Below are positions 24,524 through 31,935 of a stretch of DNA of 51,889 nucleotides, in pieces. The notes beneath the pieces were generated by a model. The model was not told the origin of the DNA, did not search any database, and saw only the letters and a program-made list of their open reading frames with translations. The first letter of the stretch is position 1, and each line of letters opens with the position of its first letter. The stretch comes from Candidatus Thalassarchaeum betae (GTDB lineage Archaea; Thermoplasmatota; Poseidoniia; Poseidoniales; Thalassarchaeaceae), in the NCBI GenBank assembly GCA_022447095.1, contig JAKUUP010000008.1:1-51889 (forward strand). The letters are read 5' to 3'. The translations under genes and the position numbers were made by a program.

Positions 24524-27145
24524 ATGATGAATGGTGCCTCGTCGAGAGAGCCCCTTGTCAGTGCCTTCGAAAGATTGGCTCTGCCAATTGTAGTTGCGGG
24601 TGTTCTGTTGACGGTAGTCATGGCTAATCAGTTGATTTACGATTTCGAAGGATTCACGACCGACCTCGGCTCATTCGCTCCCGAGACGGAGGCTGATGCG
24701 GCCGAAGAGCGGATCAGCGCGGTCATGGATTCATCACCGCACATGATTTACATCCATATCGAGCCTTACATTGATTCTGCAGAAGGAGGTAATGAATGCG
24801 ATGAAACTTTCTGTAACGTGCTGGAGTTTGGAGCCCTCCAGCAACTGTCTTATGACCTAAGTAGAGTCGAAGAATTTTCTGCTGCCAATGGCAACTTCAT
24901 CATATCGCACCTGAATACGGCCGATATGCTGGAGAGGGCTCTTGAGGAGAGGGACGAGCAAGGTCGCAACCTAGCAGACTTCAACGACTGGGAGGGTTTT
25001 CTTGGCGCCGTCACGGACGGGGATAAGTGCACCGACGCGATTGGTAACGACCAAGCCATTGCCTCGGCCTCGTTCGCTGCATCAGCAATGCTCCACGCCG
25101 ACTTCGACTACGAACCGGTGTGTGAGTGGCTGGACACTGGAGAAGGCGACCCCACCCCTCGTGCGTCCAGCACCATGTGGGCAATCGAGATCAGCGGTGA
25201 CATTAGCGACGATGTTCGACAGAACAGGGCATCTCAAATTCGGAGCCTTCTGGACCTGAACGCAAAACACCCGCTCGGTAACAATTCGGCGCTGCAATAT
25301 GGGGTCATCTCGGATGATCTAATCAGCCACGACATCAACGAGTCGACCTTGGACAACCTAGTCTGGCTGCTGCTAATCGCCGTCATGGTCGTAGTCGTGC
25401 TGCTAGCTATGGCGTTTCGCTCCTTCATGATGGTTGCAGCACCTCTGCTGGGACTATCCGCCGCTCTGGTCTGGACCTACGGCATCGTGACCTTCGTCGG
25501 TATGCGATTCTCAATACTCGAGGTCGCTGTGGCCCCCGTGGTTCTTGGATTAGGCATCGACTATTCCATTCACCTACAACGTGGCTACGAAGAGGCAAAG
25601 AATCGGACAGAGAGCGCTGCACTGGCATGGATTAAGTCTGTCTCAGTGCTGCGCTTGGCACTCTCACTAGCTGTAATCACTACGGTTTTCGCCTTCCTCG
25701 CAAACGCGTTCCCCCCTCCATTCGGCTCCGAACTCGCTCCGCTGCGGACCTTTGGATTCACTCTGGCATTGGGTGTGGTCTCAGCTTTCGTGGCTAGCAC
25801 CATATTCGTTGGAGCGGTACATGTGGTGGTTGAGAAAACGGCGGGCGAGATGCGGTCTCGCGGTCTGAAAATGGACAGGTTGGCAGACTTGGCCACGCGG
25901 TTCCAGAGGAGGAATACGGCGAGAGTCTTGCTGGTCGTCGCGCTGATTACCATGGGTTCGGTGATAGTGGCTATCAGGGAGTTGGACACCAGTTTCGAAT
26001 TGACTGATTTCCTCTCGGAGGATGGCATGGACATAATGGAAGTCAGGAACGACATGTACGAGTCCTACGATGCGGCTGCTTGGAAGTCGGTCATCATACT
26101 AATCGAGCCTCTGCCTGGGGAGGATGCCCTGAGTGGCGAAAGAGACCTGCTGAAGGGACTCGGGTTCTTCGACGATAGAATCGCTGGCATCCCAGAAGTG
26201 GTCAACCCGACGAATACAGATTCGCAGCGCCCGTCTTACGACGGGCTCCATCCAATTCTGCGAGATGCTGTCGAGAACGACCCGTCGTTCGGCGATTCAT
26301 ATCACTTGGGGATATTCGACGGCGAACTTGGGGTTGCTGATGGATTCGTAGAGGGCGATTTAGTGGGGGCTATCTCAGACCTGATGTCCAACGAATCGAC
26401 CGGAGATGGACTCAGGGGGCTCAGTTGGGCTGAGAGGATCGACATGCACGTCGCTATGACCGAAGACGGTCAGTCGCTGTTGTATCTCAAGATGAGGGTG
26501 GATGTTCTAGCAAGGAGCAGTGAAGAGGCTCAAGAGGTCGCGGAAGTGTTCGTGAAGCAGGCTGAACTATTGGAGGAAGAGGGACTAGTTGGTGGAGAAG
26601 TGCATGTCACTGGGGATGTCATCGTCCTGAACAACGTACTCTCGGAACTGGTGGTATCTCAAGTGACATCGACTGCAATTAGCCTACTTGTCTCAATGAT
26701 GGTGCTGGTTCTCCTGACGCGTAGATTGGGGCAGTCGCTGGTGGTCATCCTTCCGGTCGGCCTAGCTGGCGCTTGGGTGGTCGGGGCAATGGCCGTGCTG
26801 GGGATGAACTGGAACGTACTGACGATTATGATCACTGCACTGACGATTGGCCTAGGTATTGACTACTCGATTCACGTGTGGAGGCGTTTTGAGGCGAATC
26901 GCCTCTCTGGGATGGGGACTTGGCAGGCCATGCGAGATATGTACGCCACCACGGGCACCGCCCTGCTGCTGTCCGCTGGAACCACAATCTGTGGATTTCT
27001 AGTTCTGAAACTGTCCCCCATCCCGGTCATTCAAGACTTCGGCATAGTTAGTTCGATTTCAGTTCTGTTCTCACTGATGATGGCTCTGTTTGTGGTTCCT
27101 GGAATACAGCCCGCCGAAGTGCGCTCAGGGAACGGCTATGACTGA
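24524..27145 (+). CDS. RND/MMPL-family hydrophobe exporter (second copy)
   Basis: The 873-residue polytopic membrane protein has the same two-fold architecture as the exporter at 15336-18443. The first half has an N-terminal helix, an extracellular loop to about residue 275, then helices containing GLGIDYSIHLQRGYEEA. The second half repeats with GLGIDYSIHVWRRFEANR. Adjacent charged residues in these TM4 motifs are the presumed proton path. I chose the ATG at 24524 because it lies at leaderless distance from a TATA box; a GTG at 24506 is in frame upstream. The gene has no periplasmic adaptor neighbour and ends one base before the convergent DUF2240 gene. Cargo is unknown; lipid export is the family-based guess. 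Confidence 0.84.
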   Translation: MMNGASSREPLVSAFERLALPIVVAGVLLTVVMANQLIYDFEGFTTDLGSFAPETEADAAEERISAVMDSSPHMIYIHIEPYIDSAEGGNECDETFCNVLEFGALQQLSYDLSRVEEFSAANGNFIISHLNTADMLERALEERDEQGRNLADFNDWEGFLGAVTDGDKCTDAIGNDQAIASASFAASAMLHADFDYEPVCEWLDTGEGDPTPRASSTMWAIEISGDISDDVRQNRASQIRSLLDLNAKHPLGNNSALQYGVISDDLISHDINESTLDNLVWLLLIAVMVVVVLLAMAFRSFMMVAAPLLGLSAALVWTYGIVTFVGMRFSILEVAVAPVVLGLGIDYSIHLQRGYEEAKNRTESAALAWIKSVSVLRLALSLAVITTVFAFLANAFPPPFGSELAPLRTFGFTLALGVVSAFVASTIFVGAVHVVVEKTAGEMRSRGLKMDRLADLATRFQRRNTARVLLVVALITMGSVIVAIRELDTSFELTDFLSEDGMDIMEVRNDMYESYDAAAWKSVIILIEPLPGEDALSGERDLLKGLGFFDDRIAGIPEVVNPTNTDSQRPSYDGLHPILRDAVENDPSFGDSYHLGIFDGELGVADGFVEGDLVGAISDLMSNESTGDGLRGLSWAERIDMHVAMTEDGQSLLYLKMRVDVLARSSEEAQEVAEVFVKQAELLEEEGLVGGEVHVTGDVIVLNNVLSELVVSQVTSTAISLLVSMMVLVLLTRRLGQSLVVILPVGLAGAWVVGAMAVLGMNWNVLTIMITALTIGLGIDYSIHVWRRFEANRLSGMGTWQAMRDMYATTGTALLLSAGTTICGFLVLKLSPIPVIQDFGIVSSISVLFSLMMALFVVPGIQPAEVRSGNGYD

Positions 27146-27146
27146 G

Positions 27147-27758
27147 TCAGGCCTCTATCGCTAGGTCCACCGCGTGCATGTCTAGACCTTGTTCCCGGGC
27201 AACCAAGGCGAGTGCCATCCACAGAGTCACTTGGCCGAGTGCTCTTCGCTTCCGCTGGGCCCGACGTATGACTTCCTTGTTCTCCAAACCGGACTTCTCT
27301 CCAATCATTGATATCAATCTAGGTATGCTTCCTTCTGCCCTGTCTGGAGGCATGGAAGTAGATTCGGGGTCAGAAATCCGTGGCATAGGCTGCTGCTTGG
27401 GTGTGGGAGGATCGATTGCCTGCTCGGTATATTCCCGAGGCAGAGGGGGTGTTTCCGCGGGAGGGGTGCGGCGCTTGAATTCGGGAGGATCCATCATACG
27501 CCTTGCCAGAGGGCGCCATCCTAGAGAGGGGCGCAGGAGTTGAAGACCTAGTGGAGGAGACAGCCTGCCTTCGGCCTCAACGAGCCAGCCCCTCTCAGAC
27601 AGCCTGTCTGCAATTAGGTCGGCCTCCTGCGGGGTGAACCACTGTAGTTCCAGCGACCAGATTCGGGAGAGTTCCTCACGTGTCGTTGAATCCCCAGAGA
27701 GTCCGGCCATGCTAATCTGCAGTAGACGTCCAATCTCCTGCTCGTGTGCTTCCGACAT
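27147..27758 (-). CDS. DUF2240-family archaeal protein
   Basis: This 203-residue protein of unknown function has two conserved ends and a variable middle. The N-terminal part, SLELQWFTPQEADLIADRLSERGWL, resembles the winged-helix-like start of DUF2240 proteins (FxLxWFSPEEAxxLVERAxERG). The C-terminal part (SMIGEKSGLENKEVIRRAQRK... LVAREQGLDMHAVDLAI) resembles their helical end. Residues about 85-145 are Pro-rich and probably disordered. Family assignment is from memory of the pattern. A nucleic-acid-linked role is plausible but not shown. Confidence 0.6.
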   Translation of the reverse strand: MSEAHEQEIGRLLQISMAGLSGDSTTREELSRIWSLELQWFTPQEADLIADRLSERGWLVEAEGRLSPPLGLQLLRPSLGWRPLARRMMDPPEFKRRTPPAETPPLPREYTEQAIDPPTPKQQPMPRISDPESTSMPPDRAEGSIPRLISMIGEKSGLENKEVIRRAQRKRRALGQVTLWMALALVAREQGLDMHAVDLAIEA

Positions 27759-27876
27759 CTGGCCCCCCGAAGGAACAACTGAATGAAGGCGCCGTTTGAT
27801 GGTTACTATGTGGAATAATGCACAATTCTACATTTAATTCAAGAGAGGCGGCTACTTGCGCGGGCCGAGGCGAAGG

Positions 27877-29100
27877 ATGTCAAGAGGTTACATCGCACGC
27901 GACCCGCGCACGGGCAAGCCGATCAGACGGCAGCGATTGGATAGAGATGTGGACATCAGGGGGCTCCTCCCTGATGCCGGTCTGTGGCAGAGGATTCCAG
28001 CACACGAGATCCTACCATTGGCTAGTGGTGAGGCAGAAAGTTTGGAACTGTCTCGGAGTGACGGAGGCGGATTCGCTCGCAGAAGCGATGGGATCAAGGC
28101 GCTTCACCGAACTCTAGGTAGCCAAATCGACTCTGCGCACAAAGTTCTGCTCGATGCACTCGATGACGATTCTATCGATATCAGAATAGCCGCTCTGGAG
28201 ATTCTGCCTGTCTTCGCGCTGAAGAAGCACGATGACCTCTTGCACTTCCTCTCCGATCGTCTTCTCGAAGATGAGGAGCGGGTCAGAGAGGCGGCTAGAG
28301 AGTGCTTACTAATTGTCGCTCCAGTGTTCCCCTCAGGCTGTGAGAACATCCTCCGCAGAGAGTTGCGTGATACTAGGGTGGATCATCGCGCTAATGCCTT
28401 TGAGACCCTCCGACGGACAGCCGATAGTTGGCCCGAGGCCGGTTGCCTGCATCTTGATGAATTGATTCGAGAAGAGGATGTCGACTTGAGGCGACGCGGT
28501 TCGAAGATTCTGCGTACGATTGCCGCGAGTGCAGGTGCTACGGGGTGGGACCTGATAGGTTGGTCGTTGGAGGACGAGGACGCGCAAGTCAGGAGGAACG
28601 CTTCCAACACGCTAATTACGCTTACCAAAACTGAACCTGTGATTGCTACCATCTTCATCGAGGCTGCCATCACGGACGATGATGCGGGAGTTAAGAAGTC
28701 AGTAATCAGAGCACTGAAGAAACTAGACATGCAAAGCCCCCGAGTCACGAAGATGGTTGTCGACGGTGCCAGAAGCAGGGATTACACGCTGCGCAAGGCC
28801 TGCATTGACCAACTTTCGATTGTTCTGAGCGGGGAAAGACTCAGGGAGGCTGCTGCCGAGTTGCTGCGCCAGGAGACTCGGGCTGACTTGCGCAAGAGGC
28901 TGACCTCGCTGGCAAAGGATGTGGAAATGGAGGGCTCAGAGGAGGAGAAAAACAAGGCACTGGCTCCATTGGACAAGGTCGTAGTTCTGCTTCCGGAACT
29001 GGAGGAAGACTTGCCCAGGAGTCCGGAATCAGACCCCAATGACTTGCGTGAGGATGATAAACGGGTTTCAGGTCGGCCGCACAGCGAGGATTCGACATGA
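27877..29100 (+). CDS. HEAT-repeat protein, first gene of a helicase operon
   Basis: The 407-residue all-helical protein has repeats of about 30-35 residues: IRIAALEILPVFALKKHDDLLHF, ERVREAARECLLIVAPVF, VDHRANAFETLRRTA, VDLRRRGSKILRTIAASAG, AQVRRNASNTLITLTKTEP and AGVKKSVIRALKKLDMQSP. The A/R-rich helix-turn-helix pattern is typical of HEAT or PBS-lyase-like repeats, which are scaffolds for protein or RNA partners. The C-terminal tail is acidic and charged. I chose the ATG at 27877 (MSRGYIARDPRTGKPIRRQR), because the seven codons before it look non-native. Its stop overlaps the next start as ATGA, so it is translationally coupled to the small basic protein and then the DEAD-box helicase. Its function is unknown. 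Confidence 0.78.
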   Translation: MSRGYIARDPRTGKPIRRQRLDRDVDIRGLLPDAGLWQRIPAHEILPLASGEAESLELSRSDGGGFARRSDGIKALHRTLGSQIDSAHKVLLDALDDDSIDIRIAALEILPVFALKKHDDLLHFLSDRLLEDEERVREAARECLLIVAPVFPSGCENILRRELRDTRVDHRANAFETLRRTADSWPEAGCLHLDELIREEDVDLRRRGSKILRTIAASAGATGWDLIGWSLEDEDAQVRRNASNTLITLTKTEPVIATIFIEAAITDDDAGVKKSVIRALKKLDMQSPRVTKMVVDGARSRDYTLRKACIDQLSIVLSGERLREAAAELLRQETRADLRKRLTSLAKDVEMEGSEEEKNKALAPLDKVVVLLPELEEDLPRSPESDPNDLREDDKRVSGRPHSEDST

Positions 29101-29381
29101 GTGACGAGTTTGATGGTAAACTGGAACGTTTCGAGCGCCTCTGGGATGGCGTCACGCCGAAAGGGGTGAACCGTAGCAAGTCACTGAAGTTCAGGCAATA
29201 TATGCGCCAACACGTACTCCAAAAGTTCCACAAGAGGCGTAAGGACCAGTACGCATCTGCCGACAAGGGCCACTACAACCACAGTTTTTCGAGCAAGGAT
29301 CAGTATCTCACCAAGGAGAACTGCCGCAAGTACTGGATGGGCGAACTGCAGAGGGAAATCCGCGATTCGGAAACCTTCTGA
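29097..29381 (+). CDS. small basic protein between HEAT protein and DEAD-box helicase
   Basis: The 94-residue protein is unrecognised. It is rich in Lys, Arg, His and aromatic residues (KFRQYMRQHVLQKFHKRRKDQYASADKGH, HYNHSFSSKDQYLTKENCRKYWM), predicted largely helical, with no signal peptide or membrane segment. The composition fits nucleic-acid binding. It overlaps the preceding HEAT gene by four bases (ATGA) and ends nine bases before the helicase start, so all three are probably made together. It may be an RNA-binding cofactor of the helicase; this is inference from context only. Confidence 0.7.
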   Translation: MSDEFDGKLERFERLWDGVTPKGVNRSKSLKFRQYMRQHVLQKFHKRRKDQYASADKGHYNHSFSSKDQYLTKENCRKYWMGELQREIRDSETF

Positions 29382-29390
29382 GGCGATACC

Positions 29391-30815
29391 ATGAACGCTT
29401 CCAAGACCGGTTTCAGTAGTTGGGACCTAGAAGCTCCGATTGCCGCAGCCATCGAGGCGCTTGGCTGGACCGAGCCGACCGAGATTCAGCGGGAGGCACT
29501 GCCACCTGCTCGACAAGGAATGAATGTCGTGGGGCAGGCGAGGACCGGTTCGGGAAAAACAGCCGCATTCGGAATCCCGATTCTTGAGAGTTGCTCGCCA
29601 TCTGGCTCTCCTCAGGCCATTATCCTCTGTCCAACTAGGGAGCTCGCCGTACAGGTCGCCAAGGAGATTGACAGTCTGCAAGGAGACAAGGGGCTATCAA
29701 TCCAAACCGTCTACGGAGGCACCGACCTTGAGAAGCAGGCGAAGAAACTCGACAAAGGCGCCGACATCATTGTCGGAACTCCTGGGAGAGTTATTGATAT
29801 GACCAAAAGAGGGCACCTCAAGCTCGAGGACATTGGGCACTTCTGCCTCGACGAAGCGGACCGTATGCTGGACATGGGATTCTTTCCGGATGTCCTGTGG
29901 ATCTTCGAGAAGACTCCGAACCGAGAGCAGACACTACTTTTCAGCGCCACATTCCCTCAGGAGGTTCTCGACGCCTCTGAAGAGTTCATGCTCGATGCCA
30001 CCCACGTGATGAGCGAAGACATGGAAGTCGAGATACCGGAGATTGACCAGTACGCTATTCGGGTCGGACGGGCCAACAAACTCTGGGCGCTCGGCCGTAT
30101 TATAGCGCACATGGGAGGAGATGATCAGATGCTCGTCTTCGCGAACACCAAGCGTATGGTGGACATCCTCTCCGAGAGGCTGGGGAAGTTCAGAATCCGA
30201 GCCATCGGGCTGCACGGGGATCTGCCTCAGAGCAAGAGAGAGAAGATACTCGACTCGTTCAAGGGCGGTGGCGAGAGTATCGTGGTCGCCACCGACGTAG
30301 CAGCGCGTGGCCTTGATGTGGATGGTATCACCCATGTCGTAAACTACGATCTGCCCGATGACACCGAGTCGTATGTCCACAGAATTGGCAGAACAGGCAG
30401 GATGGGTAGAAAAGGCGAGGCTTGGAGTTTCGTCACCAGTGAAGACCGTCAACTCATCGAGAAGATTTCATCGACATGGAATCTCAAAATCCCCTACGTC
30501 GATGCCCCTAGCCTGCCTGAAGGCATGGACAGGGACTCCATCGGGAGGAGGGATGACTGGGAGGAAGTTTCTGACCCATTCGGGATGGTCACCGTCAGAC
30601 TCGCCCTAGGTAAATCGGATTCGACCAAGAGGGCCATAGCAGACTGGATCGCTCGGGAGTCACGGGTCTCTGATATCGTGATTGGGGAGATCTCACAGGA
30701 TGAGGATGAAACGAAAGTCGAAATTCATGTCGACAAGGTCGCCTACGTGATTGATGTGATTAAGGCCCGTGATTTCAATGGACGTTCGCTAGCGCCTTCT
30801 ATCGTGACTCCATAA
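29391..30815 (+). CDS. DEAD-box RNA helicase with a DbpA-like RNA-binding tail
   Basis: The 474-residue ATP-dependent RNA helicase has all family motifs: Q-motif Gln33, Walker A ARTGSGKT (50-57), PTRELAVQ, GTPGRVIDM, DEADRMLDMGFF, FSAT, then VFANTKRMVDIL, VVATDVAARGLDVDGI and HRIGRTGRMGRKG in the second RecA domain. The last 80 residues (from GMVTVRLALGKSDSTKRAIADW) match the DbpA RNA-binding domain, a fold that in bacteria targets 23S rRNA hairpin 92. I infer a role in ribosome assembly or RNA remodelling. TusA follows 12 bases later in the same operon. Confidence 0.93.
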   Translation: MNASKTGFSSWDLEAPIAAAIEALGWTEPTEIQREALPPARQGMNVVGQARTGSGKTAAFGIPILESCSPSGSPQAIILCPTRELAVQVAKEIDSLQGDKGLSIQTVYGGTDLEKQAKKLDKGADIIVGTPGRVIDMTKRGHLKLEDIGHFCLDEADRMLDMGFFPDVLWIFEKTPNREQTLLFSATFPQEVLDASEEFMLDATHVMSEDMEVEIPEIDQYAIRVGRANKLWALGRIIAHMGGDDQMLVFANTKRMVDILSERLGKFRIRAIGLHGDLPQSKREKILDSFKGGGESIVVATDVAARGLDVDGITHVVNYDLPDDTESYVHRIGRTGRMGRKGEAWSFVTSEDRQLIEKISSTWNLKIPYVDAPSLPEGMDRDSIGRRDDWEEVSDPFGMVTVRLALGKSDSTKRAIADWIARESRVSDIVIGEISQDEDETKVEIHVDKVAYVIDVIKARDFNGRSLAPSIVTP

Positions 30816-30827
30816 GGTGGAAAAGAA

Positions 30828-31070
30828 ATGGTCGATGAGGGGGCCACCACACTGAATCTCCTCGGTTTCTTCTGTCCTGTGCCCATACACGAGACTAGGA
30901 GGGCTGTCGAGGCGTCTGATGGGGAATCTATGTTCGAAGTGATATGCGACGACCCTGAGACGTTGCACGACATGCCCGCTCTATGCGACAGGATGGGGCT
31001 TGATCTGCTGGGCGTGAGCGAGCACGCTGGTGAGTACACCTTCCGCATCAGGAGCCCGGCACGGGCGTGA
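30828..31070 (+). CDS. tusA: TusA/SirA-family sulfur carrier
   Basis: The 80-residue protein has the two-layer alpha/beta fold with the signature LLGFFCPVPIHETRRAV, in which the Cys of CPxP carries persulfide in tRNA 2-thiolation, cofactor synthesis or sulfur trafficking. The typical Gly-Asp-stretch VICDDPETLHDMPALCDRMG follows. It is in a tight plus-strand run, 12 bases after the helicase, and its stop overlaps a possible GTG start of ribA (GTGA). The sulfur acceptor cannot be deduced here. Confidence 0.85.
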   Translation: MVDEGATTLNLLGFFCPVPIHETRRAVEASDGESMFEVICDDPETLHDMPALCDRMGLDLLGVSEHAGEYTFRIRSPARA

Positions 31071-31099
31071 GAGATTGTTCAAAGGGAGTGTGCTTCTCG

Positions 31100-31747
31100 A
31101 TGAGTTTCGTGGCCAGCGATATGAACGTCACCGAACTGGGTGAGGTCCCGGCGGATGCACGTCTGCCGACCGACTACGGAAACTTTCGGATACGCGTCTT
31201 CCACGAGGATAGTACGGGATTCGATCACGTCGCACTTACTCTGGGAGACATGGCTGGTCCTGATCCGGTCCTCGTCAGAGTCCACTCGGAGTGCCTCACA
31301 GGAGATGCTTTTGGCAGCTTAAGGTGTGATTGTGGTGCTCAACTCGAAGCTGCGATGAGGCAGATCCACGAAGTCGGATGGGGCTGTCTCGTCTACTTGC
31401 GCCAAGAGGGGAGAGGAATCGGATTGCATGCCAAGATACAGGCCTACAATCTGCAGGATAGAGGAGCAGATACCATGGATGCAAACCTGTTGCTCGGGCA
31501 TCCCGCGGATGCTCGGGACTACCGGATTGCATCAGAGATACTGCGTGCCGTGGGAATAAACGGCGTCTGCCTCTTGACCAACAATCCTGACAAGATCAGA
31601 CAGCTCAGCGAGAATGGGGTCAACGTGGTCCAAAAGATGCCTCTGGTGGTCGGCGTCGGAGAGGAGAACAGGGAGTACCTAGCAGCCAAGGTCGACAGGA
31701 TGGGGCACGAGATAGATGAAGATGATATCAACGGCTCAACCCGTTGA
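31100..31747 (+). CDS. ribA: GTP cyclohydrolase II
   Basis: The enzyme opens GTP to the first intermediate of riboflavin synthesis. Motifs include ARLPTDYGNF at the start, the zinc-binding HSECLTGDAFGSLRCDCGAQLE, and the catalytic YLRQEGRGIGLHAKIQAYNLQD, followed by LLGHPADARDYRIASEILRAVGI and LLTNNPDK. I use the ATG at 31100 (215 residues), because E. coli-type enzymes reach LPT soon after the start. A GTG at 31067 overlapping the tusA stop is in frame and would add 11 residues. Many archaea use GTP cyclohydrolase III instead, so this bacterial-type enzyme may have been acquired. Confidence 0.93.
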   Translation: MSFVASDMNVTELGEVPADARLPTDYGNFRIRVFHEDSTGFDHVALTLGDMAGPDPVLVRVHSECLTGDAFGSLRCDCGAQLEAAMRQIHEVGWGCLVYLRQEGRGIGLHAKIQAYNLQDRGADTMDANLLLGHPADARDYRIASEILRAVGINGVCLLTNNPDKIRQLSENGVNVVQKMPLVVGVGEENREYLAAKVDRMGHEIDEDDINGSTR

Positions 31748-31752
31748 TTCAA

Positions 31753-31828
31753 TGGGGCCGTGACCGGGACTTGAACCCGGGCCGGCGGGACCACAACCCA
31801 CCGTGCTAACCGCTACACCATCACAGCC
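31753..31828 (-). tRNA. tRNA-His (GTG anticodon) with encoded G-1
   Basis: On the minus strand the acceptor GCTGTGA (31827-31821) pairs with TCACGGC (31763-31757). The discriminator is C73, followed by an encoded CCA. The anticodon loop TTGTGGT carries GTG. The base before the acceptor is G (31828), which can pair with C73, so the His identity element G-1 is genome-encoded. T arm is GGTTCAAGTCC. Confidence 0.94.
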
Positions 31829-31851
31829 GTATGTGTGACGGTGGAGGGAAG

Positions 31852-31861
31852 GTCGTTTATC
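31852..31861 (-). promoter_or_regulatory. TATA box of tRNA-His
   Basis: The minus strand reads GTTGATAAAC, centred about 28 bases upstream of the tRNA-His 5' end. The plus strand of the same site (GTTTATCAAC) lies about 80 bases from the ATG at 31936 and is less likely to serve that gene. Confidence 0.45.
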
Positions 31862-31935
31862 AACCGTTACGCATGCTTGCATGGATGCACTGAGGACCAA
31901 CGGATTGAAGCCCTGCACTCTACCGTTGTCTGGAT

